Assembly: GCA_009363875.1 (NCBI GenBank)
Contig: CM018690.1
Coordinates: 790,288-854,287, forward strand
DNA: 64,000 nucleotides
DNA from: Mikania micrantha
Lineage: Eukaryota > Streptophyta > Magnoliopsida > Asterales > Asteraceae
Direction: 5' to 3'
Positions 1-9,808 of the stretch are shown piece after piece. Each line of letters starts with the position of its first letter. Position 1 is the stretch's first letter. The translations under genes and the position numbers were made by a program. A model generated the notes under the pieces. That model did no database searches, had not been told where the DNA came from, and was given only the letters and a program-made list of their open reading frames with translations.

Positions 1-184
1 GTAGTAATATCATACAATTCGATAGAAATCCGCACAATTGAACCTATAGATACACTAATCGGCTTCTTTAGAGGGATTAGCACAATCCAATTTAATCTCA
101 TAAGCTGTGGAAAGAAGAAAACGATTCGGAGGTGACCGAATATAGGGCTCAAAGTGGTTTTATATCAATTCTTCATCAAAACAG

Positions 185-1788
185 GTTAGTAATTCATCCT
201 ACACTTTCTAAACATGCCGACTAAGGTTTAACCCAAATCAATTGCGGTTGATAATAACGAATTAATAGCATTTGATTTCTAGGGTTCTTAATATGATCCG
301 GTTTGGGGATTTCGATCGGGATGAGTATAAAAATGAAATTAAATAGTACCATTAGCTTCAGAAACTTCCGAATAAGCTAAACAATGTTTCAATTTCATAA
401 TGCTATAACGAATGGTATAAATTCGATTAATAGGGTTCCTAGACAAATCGGTTTTGGGGGATATGATCCAATTGTGTATGATATTCAAATTAAGTAATTC
501 AGACAACTTCGAAAATGTTAGTTAAAGGAAAACAATATGAAGTTTGAGCAAAAGATGATCGAATTTGATGATTTGGTTCTAGGGAATAATCGGTTAGGTT
601 TCGAAATTGATTAGGATGAAAAAGTCATATGTTCTTGATGATTATGATCAATTGATCACACCTATATAATCGATTTGGACAATAGAAGTAAAGCCCTAAG
701 GTTTTGTGCTCAATCGAATTCGAATTGGAGATCAAGTAACGGTTTATTGCTTCGGCTATATATGAACAAAGGGAATCATATCAGAATGAGTTTAAAAGAA
801 TTAATTCTGGTATCATGTTGCGAAACCCTAGCGGGCTGAGATGGTAGAAGCTGTGTGTTTGGTGTTGAGGGTCGCGGGTTCGAGTCCTGGCCCAACCGGT
901 TTTTGGGTTTTTATGCTAATTTAGTATTTCAACCATATTTTATTCGTTCTAACTCCGTTTTAATCCGTTCGAGTTGCGTTGGAATCGTAACGGGAATACG
1001 AACGTATTAGAATAGAAAAATTCATATTTTAACCCGAACACGAAATCGCGTATAATTACGTTTAATTAAATAAAATCAAATGTGATTTTATTTAAACGAT
1101 TTCAAAAGCACGCGTACTTCCGTATGCCTAATTCTCACACTTTAACATACGTATGTTGATACGTATGTGATTTCAAGCACAAAACGACATTCCGAATAAC
1201 TGTAGGTTATTGTTTAAATCACAGATTCTTCGTAGAGGATTTCTACGCAAGTTCACACGTATTTGATCATTCTACTATTATCAAAGGTGCGTACACGGCC
1301 CCTTTCTTATTTTAAACTGTTTTGGGGGAGAAAACATGTGCAACAAACTATTTTTAGATACATATCACTTGCATGAGTTAGCTGTTTACATTATGTGACA
1401 ACATATCAACTTGAAAGTCCTTACACACCTCGAACCGTTTAGTTTGATGTAATGCAAAGCGTGGTAGTTGGAAATAGATCTATTAGGTTTGACAAACCTC
1501 ACCTGGTAGATGGGATCTACGCAGGTGTTTGACTGACCAAACACATTTTTACTATTGTTGTGATAGACAATAGTGGCAAGGCGAAAACATGCTATAGCAT
1601 GGCAACTAGTCAGCTTCGGTGTCGAACACGTATGTAAATAGTTTATATGACTAGCTATCATGACTGTGCAATTGTGATTATGTTATCTACAAACTTGTTA
1701 TTCAAACTGATGTTTTGAACACTATGATTACTTAAAACCTGTGTTATGCACCAACCTTTGTGTTGATTTGATTTACATGTTTTCTCAG
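185..1788 (+). other. E1 predicted LTR leader introns (two) with small middle exon
   Basis: Seen: CAG|GTTAGT with the intron starting at 185; a possible acceptor ending at 1224; a second donor AAAG|GTGCGT with the intron starting at 1287; and acceptor TTTTCTCAG|G ending at 1788. The same sites recur in the 3' LTR at 9096, 10197 and 10698. The middle exon would be about 62 nt, but its 5' edge is ambiguous (CAG at 1224, or AG at 1234 or 1236). The arrangement matches the other gypsy LTRs here. Splicing is inferred, not shown. Confidence 0.5.
831..897 (+). ncRNA. tRNA-like block with pol III A and B boxes in E1 5' LTR
   Basis: A B-box match GGTTCGAGTCC lies at 877-887, preceded by a D-arm-like CTGAG-ATGGTAGAAGC at about 836-851. 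The spacing fits a tRNA-derived promoter. The T arm pairs at four of five positions, but I cannot pair a 7-bp acceptor stem, so this is not a functional tRNA; it is more likely a captured tRNA or SINE head. It is repeated in the 3' LTR. Confidence 0.5.
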
Positions 1789-2100
1789 GACGCTAAGGCG
1801 CGCGTAACAGCTGGCATGGACTAGGAAGATAGAGTCTCATGCATTATAAACTTTGAACATTTGAATTTGAATATTTCAGTATTTTTGATTTGTAATGTTT
1901 TACTTATCAACAGTTTATTGGTTTTGATTTGAAACGCTTCCGCAACTTTTTGTAAACTCTGAATATTATGTTTTTAAAGACCAACGTATGTTTTGAAATT
2001 CATATAGAGGTCTTCGCTATGTCTAATGATCTGAGATCCTGGTTTGTCACGTTCCCAAACGGTATGATTCCGTTAGTTGAAATTGGGGGGTGTGACAGAT

Positions 2101-2112
2101 TGGTATCAGAGA
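2101..2112 (+). promoter_or_regulatory. E1 primer binding site (initiator Met tRNA type)
   Basis: TGGTATCAGAGA begins 3 nt after the LTR end. The usual plant sequence is TGGTATCAGAGC, so the last base differs. E2, E3, E4, E5 and the Copia element all keep the C. Confidence 0.85.
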
Positions 2113-2280
2113 CATTGGTTATAGCGAACTAGGTTTGCATTTGTAGGCCTAGACTATGACTGTTAGACATTAGACACATCTGCTTATACGTATTGCTTAG
2201 AAATTACATATGACATTATGTAATTGACTTGCTTACGTATTCCATGGCACTGCACTTACATATGATATTATGTAACAGGC

Positions 2281-2934
2281 ATGGCTTCATCATCAGTTCC
2301 TTATGTTATCATTGATGATTCCGAGGACGAGGAGCCGATAGTTCCGGCACCACCATCATCACCACCACCACCTATTCCATCACCTCCACCGTATGGGATG
2401 GATGACTCAGACCCAGACGAGGATCCAGAGGAGGATCCAGACGAGGATCCAGAGGAGGATCCAGAGGAGGATCCAGATGAGGATCCAGTTGAGGACCCGG
2501 ATGAGGATCCGGAGGAGGCACCATGGGTGAATACTCAGGGACTCTATGCTGCAGGACCATCTACACATCCACCACCCGCACTAGATGCTCCGGAGCCTAA
2601 GAGGCGAAGGACGGACGCGGAGGAGATCGCCAAGTTGCGCGAGGACTTGGATGAGACAGAAGACAAGCTTATACAGAGATCTCATGAGTTATGGGATGCC
2701 ATTGAGAGGCAAGATGAACTTGCCCATCTAGTTCATGACATGCGGGATGAGATGGTGAACATGATTGGTCGTCTCGACGATGCAGAGAACCGAGCTTTGT
2801 TCTTGGAGGGTAGAGTAGAAGCCTTGGAGGATTTGGTGGCCTCTGAGAATGAGGAGGAGGATGAGGAGGAAGAAGGGGAGGAACCAGCACCAGTTGCTGA
2901 GTCCGATCCTGAATCCACTGTTGAGGACGATTGA
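2281..2934 (+). CDS. E1 extra ORF upstream of gag: acidic coiled-coil protein
   Basis: A 217-residue intact frame lies between the primer site and gag, starting at the first ATG after the LTR leader. I do not recognise a named domain. Residues 10-40 are acidic then proline rich. Residues 41-80 are an E/D-D-P repeat. A basic PKRRR cluster near residue 106 could be a nuclear localisation signal. Residues 113-190 have heptad-like charged sequence typical of a coiled coil, and the last 30 residues are almost all E/D. Gag starts 247 bp downstream in another unit, so translation would need splicing, reinitiation or a separate mRNA. E4 has an ORF in the same place with the same layout but little visible identity. 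A role in RNA or chromatin binding is only a guess. Confidence 0.75.
   Translation: MASSSVPYVIIDDSEDEEPIVPAPPSSPPPPIPSPPPYGMDDSDPDEDPEEDPDEDPEEDPEEDPDEDPVEDPDEDPEEAPWVNTQGLYAAGPSTHPPPALDAPEPKRRRTDAEEIAKLREDLDETEDKLIQRSHELWDAIERQDELAHLVHDMRDEMVNMIGRLDDAENRALFLEGRVEALEDLVASENEEEDEEEEGEEPAPVAESDPESTVEDD
2407..2517 (+). repeat. GAGGATCCA-type 12-bp repeats in the E1 extra ORF
   Basis: About nine degenerate 12-bp units built on GA(G/C)GATCCAGA encode the Asp-Pro-Glu-Asp tract of the acidic ORF. The third codon positions vary while the acidic/proline pattern stays, which points to protein-level constraint rather than simple slippage alone. Confidence 0.75.
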
Positions 2935-3180
2935 TTCTCTTTCTTTTATTTCTGTTTTGTTTAAACTTATTAGGAACGGGTTGTGTTCCTACATTAGTAG
3001 TTTGAAATTTTGTATTTCATTTCAAAAGTATTGTACTCAAAGAAAGTTTCTATTTATGGAAGAATTATTTTTTTCAATAGCTGTGTTGGCTTATATTACA
3101 TGTTGTGTTTGTTGTTTTACTTACACATGTCAAAATTGGATTTTGATTATGCGCTAACACTTCTTGTAAATAGGAAACTA

Positions 3181-6100
3181 ATGGCTGAGGGAAATGTTCA
3201 TATGACTGTTGCTGAGCTCAACGAGTTAATCAACAGCAGGGTTGCAGAGGCAATAGCACAATACGCACAGGCACACAACACGGGGCCACATGGTCCAGCT
3301 GGGGGATTGCTAAATCCACAGGCGTGCACGTTCAAGATGTTCTTGGACTGCAAGCCACACAACTTCAAAGGGTCGGAGGGAGCCATAGGACTTCTCCGAT
3401 GGATTGAAAAAGCAGAGTCTGTGTTCGAGATGTGCAACTGCCCTGATGACAGTAAGGTGAAATTTGCTACTGGAACATTGGAGGGTCCAGCACTGACTTG
3501 GTGGAACTCCAATGTTCAGACTCTGGGGTTGGGAGAAGCAAATGCGTTGACCTGGAACAACTTCAAAACTTTGCTACAAGAGGAGTATTGTCCTCGTAGT
3601 GAAATGCAGAAGTTGGAGGAGGAGTATTGGCACCTCAAGATGGAGGGGTCAAATATTGAGGAGTATACGACCAGATCGCATGAACTGGCCAGACTGCTAC
3701 CACACATGGCTACTCCAGCCAGTAAGTGGATCGAAAGGTACATTGGAGGACTAGTGCCTCAGATCCAAGGGTTGGTTACTTCAGCAAATCCCACCACTAT
3801 CCAACAAGCTGTTCGTCTAGCACATCAGCTTACTGACCAGGCAGTGTTACAGGGGACTCTGCCTAAGCGAACATCTGCTACCAAAGTAGGAGATCACAAG
3901 AGAAAGTGGGATAACAACTTCAAGGGTAACAACCAACAGCAGAACAGGAAGCAGGACTCAAACAAGTCCTATCATAATTCCAACAGTGGCCAGCAATCAT
4001 CATCATCGGGGGGCTATATTGGTAAGCACCCCAAGTGCAACAGGTGTGGTTATCATCATGCGGGTAACCAGTGTGACAGAGCGAAGTGCCAGAGGTGTGG
4101 CAAGATTGGGCACGCGGCTAAGGATTGTCGCGGGGAACTGCAGAACAACCATAACAACCAGAATAACAATCAGAACAATGCGCAGAAGGGTTGTTTTGAG
4201 TGCGGCAAGATGGGCCATTTCAAGAAATATTGCCCACAACTTAAGAAAGGCGGGGACAACAATGGTAATGGAAATGGAAATGGCAACGGTAATGGAAATG
4301 GCACCAACAATAACAACAACAATAACAACAACAACAACGGTGCTAGAGGCAGGGCGTTTGTGATTGGAGGACGTCAAGCGCGGGAGGATCCCAACATTGT
4401 TACGGGTACGTTCCTCTTAAATAATCACTATGCCTCTATGTTATTTGACACTTGTGCCGACCGGAGTTTTGTATCTAGTTCACTTGCTAAGTCACTAGAT
4501 GTTAGTCCCACTGCCTTAGATAGTCCCTACACTGTGGAATTAGCTGATGGTAAGTTAATTGTAGTGGAAAACATTTATAAGGGATGTATTCTTGATTTGA
4601 TGGGTCAGACATTAGAGATTGATCTGATGCCTATTGCCTTAGGCAGTTTTGATATAGTCATTGGCATGGACTGGTTGTCCAAGAACCAGGCTAAAATTGT
4701 ATGCCATGAAAAGATTGTTCGCATACCTCTTCCGCAGGGAGAGACATTATATGTACAAGGCGAGACGAGCAGTACGCCACTGCGTCTCATATCTTGTATG
4801 AAGGCACACAAATGTCTGCGGAAAGGTCATACGGCAGTTATAGCACTTATAACTGAAAAGCCAGTAGCTGAGAAGAAGCTTGAAGATATACCTATAGTTT
4901 GTGAGTTTCCGGAGGTATTTCCAGAAGACTTGCCGGGATTACCGCCTGTGAGACAGGTGGAATTCCGAATCGATCTTACACCAGACGCAGCACCGATAGC
5001 TAGGGCGCCTTATCGACTTGCACCGTCAGAGATGCAAGAGTTATCCACACAATTGCAAGAATTGTTGGATAAGGGTTTCATACGACCTAGTTTTTCACCA
5101 TGGGGAGCTCCAGTTTTGTTTGTAAAGAAGAAGGACGGGACTTTCCGTATGTGTATCGATTACCGGGAATTGAACAAGGTTACTATCAAGAACCGGTATC
5201 CGTTACCCAGGATTGACGATCTGTTCGATCAGTTGCAAGGTTCGAGTTACTACTCGAAGATTGATCTCAGGTCGGGTTATCATCAACTAAGAGTCCAGGA
5301 GGAGGATATTCCGAAGACAGCATTCAGGACGCGCTATGGCCATTATGAGTTCTTGGTCATGCCATTTGGGTTGACAAACGCTCCAGCTGTATTCATGGAT
5401 CTCATGAATCGTGTTTGTAAACCTTATCTTGATAAGTTTGTCATAGTTTTCATTGATGACATTCTCATCTATTCAAAATCTAAGGAGGAACACGCTGAAC
5501 ATCTTCGATTACTGTTAGAGCTATTGAAGCAAGAACAGCTGTACGCTAAGTTCTCGAAATGTGATTTCTGGATGCGAGAAGTACAGTTCTTGGGTCATAT
5601 AGTTAATGAAAAGGGTATACATGTTGATCCAGCGAAGATTGAAGCGATTAAGAATTGGGAAGCGCCAAAGACCCCTACCGAGGTACGACACTTCCTTGGT
5701 TTGGCGGGTTATTATCGACGATTCATTGAGGGTTTCTCAAAGATCGCTCAACCACTTACAGCTCTGACGCACAAAGGAACAAAGTATAACTGGACGGATA
5801 AACAAGAAGCTGCGTTCCAGTTATTGAAACAGAAGCTCTGCAGTGCACCGATTCTGTCCTTACCGGAAGGAACGGAAGACTTTGCGGTGTATTGTGACGC
5901 ATCTGGACAGGGTTTGGGATGTGTGTTGATGCAACGGGATAAAGTGATCGCTTATGCTTCCAGACAACTACGAACACACGAAAAAAATTACACTACTCAT
6001 GACTTGGAGTTAGGAGCAGTGGTTTTTGCTTTAAAGATTTGGAGGCATTACTTGTATGGAACTAAGTGTACTATTTATACTGATCATAAGAGTTTGCAAC

Positions 6101-7740
6101 ATATCTTTGATCAGAAGGAGCTTAACATGAGGCAACGACGATGGGTTGAGTTGTTGAATGATTATGAGTGTGCGATTAAGTATCACCCGGGAAAGGCTAA
6201 TGTGGTAGCCGATGCTTTGAGCAGAAAAGATACAACGGGAACAAGACGGGTTCGCGCACTTATGATGACAATACATACTGATTTACCTGACAAGGTACAT
6301 AGTGCTCAGATTGAGGCTTTGAAAACGGAAAATTTAGTACCGGAATCTTTACGGGGAATGGAAGAACAGTTGGATACGAATGCTGATGGAATTCGTTATT
6401 TCATTAACCGAATGTGGATACCTTTGTATGGAGGTTTAAGGGAACTCGTGATGGACGAAGCGCACAAGTCCAGATATTCAGTCCATCCGGGATCAGACAA
6501 GATGTACCATGACTTGAAGGCACTGTATTGGTGGCCTCATATGAAGGCTGATATTGCTAGGTACGTTAGCAAATGTTTGACTTGTTCGAAAGTCAAAGTT
6601 GAATATCAGAAACCATCTGGTTTACTGCAACAACCAGAGATACCGATGTGGAAATGGGAACAGATTTCGATGGATTTCATTACTAAGTTACCCCGTACAC
6701 CGAGTGGCTGTGATACGATATGGGTAATTGTCGATCGATTAACGAAATCTGCACACTTCTTAGCAATCAAGGAAACTGATAAGATGGAGAAACTGACTCG
6801 CATTTACATCAAGGAAGTAGTAGCACGGCATGGTGTGCCAATCTCTATCATATCAGATCGGGATGCCCGGTTTACTTCCAACTTTTGGAAATCTCTTCAT
6901 AAGTCATTGGGGACTCGCTTGGATATGAGTACAGCTTATCATCCACAGACCGACGGTCAAAGTGAACGCACGATTCAAACGCTCGAGGATATGTTACGAG
7001 CTTGTGTAATTGACTTTGGTGATAGCTGGGAGAATCATTTACCGTTGGTGGAATTCTCTTACAATAATAGTTATCATACAAGTATTCAAGCAGCACCGTT
7101 TGAAGCTTTGTATGGTCGCAAATGTCGTTCACCAGTTTGTTGGGCTGAAATTGGTGACAGTCAGATAACAGGTCCTGAACTGGTGCACGAAACGACAGAG
7201 AAGATAGTTCAAATTAGGAATCGTATGGCAGCGGCTCGGGATCGACAGAAGAGTTATGCAGACAAACGTCGCAAGTCGTTGGAATTTCAAGTAGGAGACC
7301 GAGTTCTTCTAAAGGTATCACCTTGGAAAGGTGTGATACGATTCGGCAAGCGCGGGATGCTTAGTCCACGTTACGTAGGACCTTTTGAGATTTTGAAAAG
7401 GATTGGTCCGGTTGCGTATCAACTCAAACTACCGGAAGAACTCAGTGGAGTTCATGATGTTTTTCATGTATCAAACTTAAAGAAATGTCTTTCTGACGAG
7501 ACATTGATTGTACCATTGGAAGAAATACAAGTAGATGAACAGTTACGATTCATTGAAGAACCAGCAGAAATCATGGACCGAGAGGTCAAACAACTGAAGC
7601 AAAGTAAGATTCCGATAGTCAAAGTTCGATGGAATTCAAGACGGGGTCCTGAATTCACATGGGAACGAGAAGATCAAATGATGAAGAAATATCCTCATCT
7701 ATTCAAGACAGCTACTGCTAACACTGAGAGCGCACGTTAA
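3181..7740 (+). CDS. E1 Gag-Pol polyprotein (Ty3/gypsy chromovirus), intact frame
   Basis: 1519 residues without a stop. The start at 3181 (MAEGNVHM) is chosen over an in-frame ATG at 3010 because it matches the family gag N-terminus. Order: gag capsid domain (about 45-230); three zinc-knuckle-like CCHC units near 286 (degenerate), 303 and 338; Asn/Gly-rich linker; aspartic protease; RT with F-I-D-D at about 757-760; RNase H with Y-C-D-A-S (Asp about 906); integrase with HHCC region and catalytic D1165, D1226, E1262; a GPY/F-like motif; chromodomain-like tail (about 1463-1510). Oddity: the protease active site reads D-T-C at about 423 instead of D-T-G. The TAA stop overlaps a palindrome before the polypurine tract. 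Confidence 0.95.
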   Translation: MAEGNVHMTVAELNELINSRVAEAIAQYAQAHNTGPHGPAGGLLNPQACTFKMFLDCKPHNFKGSEGAIGLLRWIEKAESVFEMCNCPDDSKVKFATGTLEGPALTWWNSNVQTLGLGEANALTWNNFKTLLQEEYCPRSEMQKLEEEYWHLKMEGSNIEEYTTRSHELARLLPHMATPASKWIERYIGGLVPQIQGLVTSANPTTIQQAVRLAHQLTDQAVLQGTLPKRTSATKVGDHKRKWDNNFKGNNQQQNRKQDSNKSYHNSNSGQQSSSSGGYIGKHPKCNRCGYHHAGNQCDRAKCQRCGKIGHAAKDCRGELQNNHNNQNNNQNNAQKGCFECGKMGHFKKYCPQLKKGGDNNGNGNGNGNGNGNGTNNNNNNNNNNNGARGRAFVIGGRQAREDPNIVTGTFLLNNHYASMLFDTCADRSFVSSSLAKSLDVSPTALDSPYTVELADGKLIVVENIYKGCILDLMGQTLEIDLMPIALGSFDIVIGMDWLSKNQAKIVCHEKIVRIPLPQGETLYVQGETSSTPLRLISCMKAHKCLRKGHTAVIALITEKPVAEKKLEDIPIVCEFPEVFPEDLPGLPPVRQVEFRIDLTPDAAPIARAPYRLAPSEMQELSTQLQELLDKGFIRPSFSPWGAPVLFVKKKDGTFRMCIDYRELNKVTIKNRYPLPRIDDLFDQLQGSSYYSKIDLRSGYHQLRVQEEDIPKTAFRTRYGHYEFLVMPFGLTNAPAVFMDLMNRVCKPYLDKFVIVFIDDILIYSKSKEEHAEHLRLLLELLKQEQLYAKFSKCDFWMREVQFLGHIVNEKGIHVDPAKIEAIKNWEAPKTPTEVRHFLGLAGYYRRFIEGFSKIAQPLTALTHKGTKYNWTDKQEAAFQLLKQKLCSAPILSLPEGTEDFAVYCDASGQGLGCVLMQRDKVIAYASRQLRTHEKNYTTHDLELGAVVFALKIWRHYLYGTKCTIYTDHKSLQHIFDQKELNMRQRRWVELLNDYECAIKYHPGKANVVADALSRKDTTGTRRVRALMMTIHTDLPDKVHSAQIEALKTENLVPESLRGMEEQLDTNADGIRYFINRMWIPLYGGLRELVMDEAHKSRYSVHPGSDKMYHDLKALYWWPHMKADIARYVSKCLTCSKVKVEYQKPSGLLQQPEIPMWKWEQISMDFITKLPRTPSGCDTIWVIVDRLTKSAHFLAIKETDKMEKLTRIYIKEVVARHGVPISIISDRDARFTSNFWKSLHKSLGTRLDMSTAYHPQTDGQSERTIQTLEDMLRACVIDFGDSWENHLPLVEFSYNNSYHTSIQAAPFEALYGRKCRSPVCWAEIGDSQITGPELVHETTEKIVQIRNRMAAARDRQKSYADKRRKSLEFQVGDRVLLKVSPWKGVIRFGKRGMLSPRYVGPFEILKRIGPVAYQLKLPEELSGVHDVFHVSNLKKCLSDETLIVPLEEIQVDEQLRFIEEPAEIMDREVKQLKQSKIPIVKVRWNSRRGPEFTWEREDQMMKKYPHLFKTATANTESAR

Positions 7741-7774
7741 ATTTCGGGACGAAATTTCCTTCAACAAGGGGATG
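7739..7774 (+). promoter_or_regulatory. E1 first (internal) polypurine tract with palindrome
   Basis: AAATTTCGGGACGAAATTT (7739-7757) is an 8-bp-arm palindrome with a GGA centre, followed by CAACAAGGGGATGA. It is the usual pre-LTR context of this family, but the LTR does not follow here; a second copy lies next to the real LTR at 8272-8308. Confidence 0.75.
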
Positions 7775-8271
7775 ACGTGATGCTTTCACACATCAACACT
7801 GCAAATTTCAAACTGTAAGCACAAACGTTTTATTTATTCAATTGATTTTGATTTTGTTACAAATATTTGTGCTACATTACATTTTATATGTTTTATGTGC
7901 TACATTTCATATGTTTCATGTTATGGTAGTGCATACACGATTGGTTACATACATTTTGCTATGTGCGGGGTTGCATAGTACATTGGTTACATACACTTTG
8001 CTATGTGCGGGGTTGCATAGTACAAACAGTTTCAGACACTCACTATGTGTGAGGTTACACAACACAGTATGATCAAACACAAACAGTCACAGTTAGGTGA
8101 ACTAACTAGTGTACACGCAAACAGTCACATTGAAAGATCACAATTGAGTTGTGATGTTGCAAGCATTAGACTTTGTGTGAGAGTACACACAAGCACACAG
8201 AATGATCAAATCACACTAACATGTACGATTTAAACTCGTAGGTAGTTTCCTAACTACTCCTAACACTTACA
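7775..8271 (+). repeat. Extra 0.5-kb segment between two polypurine tracts, with 42-bp tandem repeat
   Basis: Noncoding segment. It holds two 42-bp units at 7941-7982 and 7983-8024 that differ by one base, then decayed further relatives (CACTATGTGTGAGGTTACAC type) to about 8210. No protein domain is seen. It is bounded by two copies of the polypurine-tract block, which suggests a duplication, a recombined 3' end, or a captured fragment. Confidence 0.7.
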
Positions 8272-8308
8272 AATTTTCGGGACGAAAATTCCTTCAACAA
8301 GGGGATGA
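8272..8308 (+). promoter_or_regulatory. E1 functional polypurine tract with palindrome
   Basis: AATTTTCGGGACGAAAATT (8272-8290) followed by CAACAAGGGGATGA directly abuts the 3' LTR. Compared with the first copy, one T is added on the left arm and one A on the right arm, so pairing is kept. Confidence 0.85.
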
Positions 8309-8339
8309 TGTGACAATCCGACTTTTCAAGTTAACCTTG

Positions 8340-8545
8340 TTAACCTCCGTAGGCCCAACAAGATCAATTAGGCTCAACAAAGTCTATGTAGGCCCAACAG
8401 AGCCAATGAAGGCCCAACAAGGCCAAGGAAGACCCAGGAAGGCCCAGTAAGGCCCAATGAGATCTAGGAAGGCCTAGTAAAGTTAAGATAGGCCCAATGA
8501 GTTTAAATTAGGCCCAAAGGTATTTTGTGAGGCCCAATTGGTTAA
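8340..8545 (+). repeat. GGCCCAA motif array in E1 LTR U3
   Basis: About a dozen copies of (A/G)GGCCCAA or near variants, spaced 12-20 bp, lie upstream of the TATA box at 8753. GGCCCA/TGGGCC is the core of the plant site II (TCP-bound) promoter element, so a role in LTR transcription is possible. Confidence 0.65.
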
Positions 8546-9741
8546 TCAAGCCCAATACTAGTTCAAGTAATTAATCAGTGACCCCGGTAGTCCGGAATTG
8601 ACAGTGATAATCCGAAATTAAGAAAAATAGAACTACAAGTTATAGAATTACTCAAATTAAGTTTAGGGATATCCAATTTAATAGGATTTGACTTGTAAAG
8701 GGGTAAGATGACCAATTTTGACTTTTACAAGTCAAAATTCGGCCAAAAGGTTTATAAAAATCGAATTCTACATTAAAACTAGGTAAAAACCGAAATTTAT
8801 TATCCATAATCATTCTATTAATGATTAATATCAGTTTCCATACGTTACTAGCATAATAACTTGTCGAATTAAGTTGCAATGAAGATGAAAGTTCGAAACC
8901 GTCACTAGTGGGTAGTAATATCATACAATTCGATAGAAATCCGCACAATTGAACCTATAGATACACTAATCGGCTTCTTTAGAGGGATTAGCACAATCCA
9001 ATTTAATCTCATAAGCTGTGGAAAGAAGAAAACGATTTGGAGGTGACCGAATATAGGGCTCAAAGTGGTTTTATATCAATTCTTCATCAAAACAGGTTAG
9101 TAATTCATCCTACACTTTCTAAACATGCCGACTAAGGTTTAACCCAAATCAATTGCGGTTGATAATAACGAATTAATAGCATTTGATTTCTAGGGTTCTT
9201 AATATGATCCGGTTTGGGGATTTCGATCGGGATGAGTATAAAAATGAAATTAAATAGTACCATTAGCTTCAGAAACTTCCGAATAAGCTAAACAATGTTT
9301 CAATTTCATAATGCTATAACGAATGGTATAAATTCGATTAATAGGGTTCCTAGACAAATCGGTTTTGGGGGATATGATCCAATTGTGTATGATATTCAAA
9401 TTAAGTAATTCAGACAACTTCGAAAATGTTAGTTAAAGGAAAACAATATGAAGTTTGAGCAAAAGATGATCGAATTTGATGATTTGGTTCTAGGGAATAA
9501 TCGGTTAGGTTTCGAAATTGATTAGGATGAAAAAGTCATATGTTCTTGATGATTATGATCAATTGATCACACCTATATAATCGATTTGGACAATAGAAGT
9601 AAAGCCCTAAGGTTTTGTGCTCAATCGAATTCGAATTGGAGATCAAGTAAGGGTTTATTGCTTCGGCTATATATGAACAAAGGGAATCATATCAGAATGA
9701 GTTTAAAAGAATTAATTCTGGTATCATGTTGCGAAACCCTA

Positions 9742-9808
9742 GCGGGCTGAGATGGTAGAAGCTGTGTGTTTGGTGTTGAGGGTCGCGGGTTCGAGTCCTG
9801 GCCCAACC
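9742..9808 (+). ncRNA. tRNA-like block in E1 3' LTR
   Basis: Second copy of the block at 831-897, unchanged at the B box GGTTCGAGTCC (9788-9798). Its presence in both LTRs shows that it was part of the element that transposed. Confidence 0.5.

Larger units (their letters stand above)
1..2097 (+). repeat. E1 5' LTR (3' three quarters)
   Basis: It ends with TGTGACA at 2091-2097, directly before the primer binding site, and matches 8912-11007. It contains a tRNA-like block (831-897) and the splice-like sites described separately (donor near 185, middle donor near 1287, acceptor at 1788). A 91-residue antisense frame at 1386-1661 recurs in the other LTR only because the LTRs are near identical; I see no reason to call it a gene. 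Confidence 0.92.

Noticed and set aside
1386..1661. Antisense 91-residue frame present in both E1 LTRs (also 10296-10571)
   Set aside because: Its conservation is explained by the near identity of the two LTRs. It has no recognisable domain and lies across the predicted leader intron.
2372..2918. Antisense frames opposite the E1 acidic ORF
   Set aside because: They are reverse readings of GAG/GAT-rich coding repeats, giving Pro/Leu and Ser runs; no start context or homologue.
4003..4377. 124-residue antisense frame opposite E1 gag
   Set aside because: Shadow of the Asn/Gly-rich coding repeat in gag; low complexity and no homologue known.
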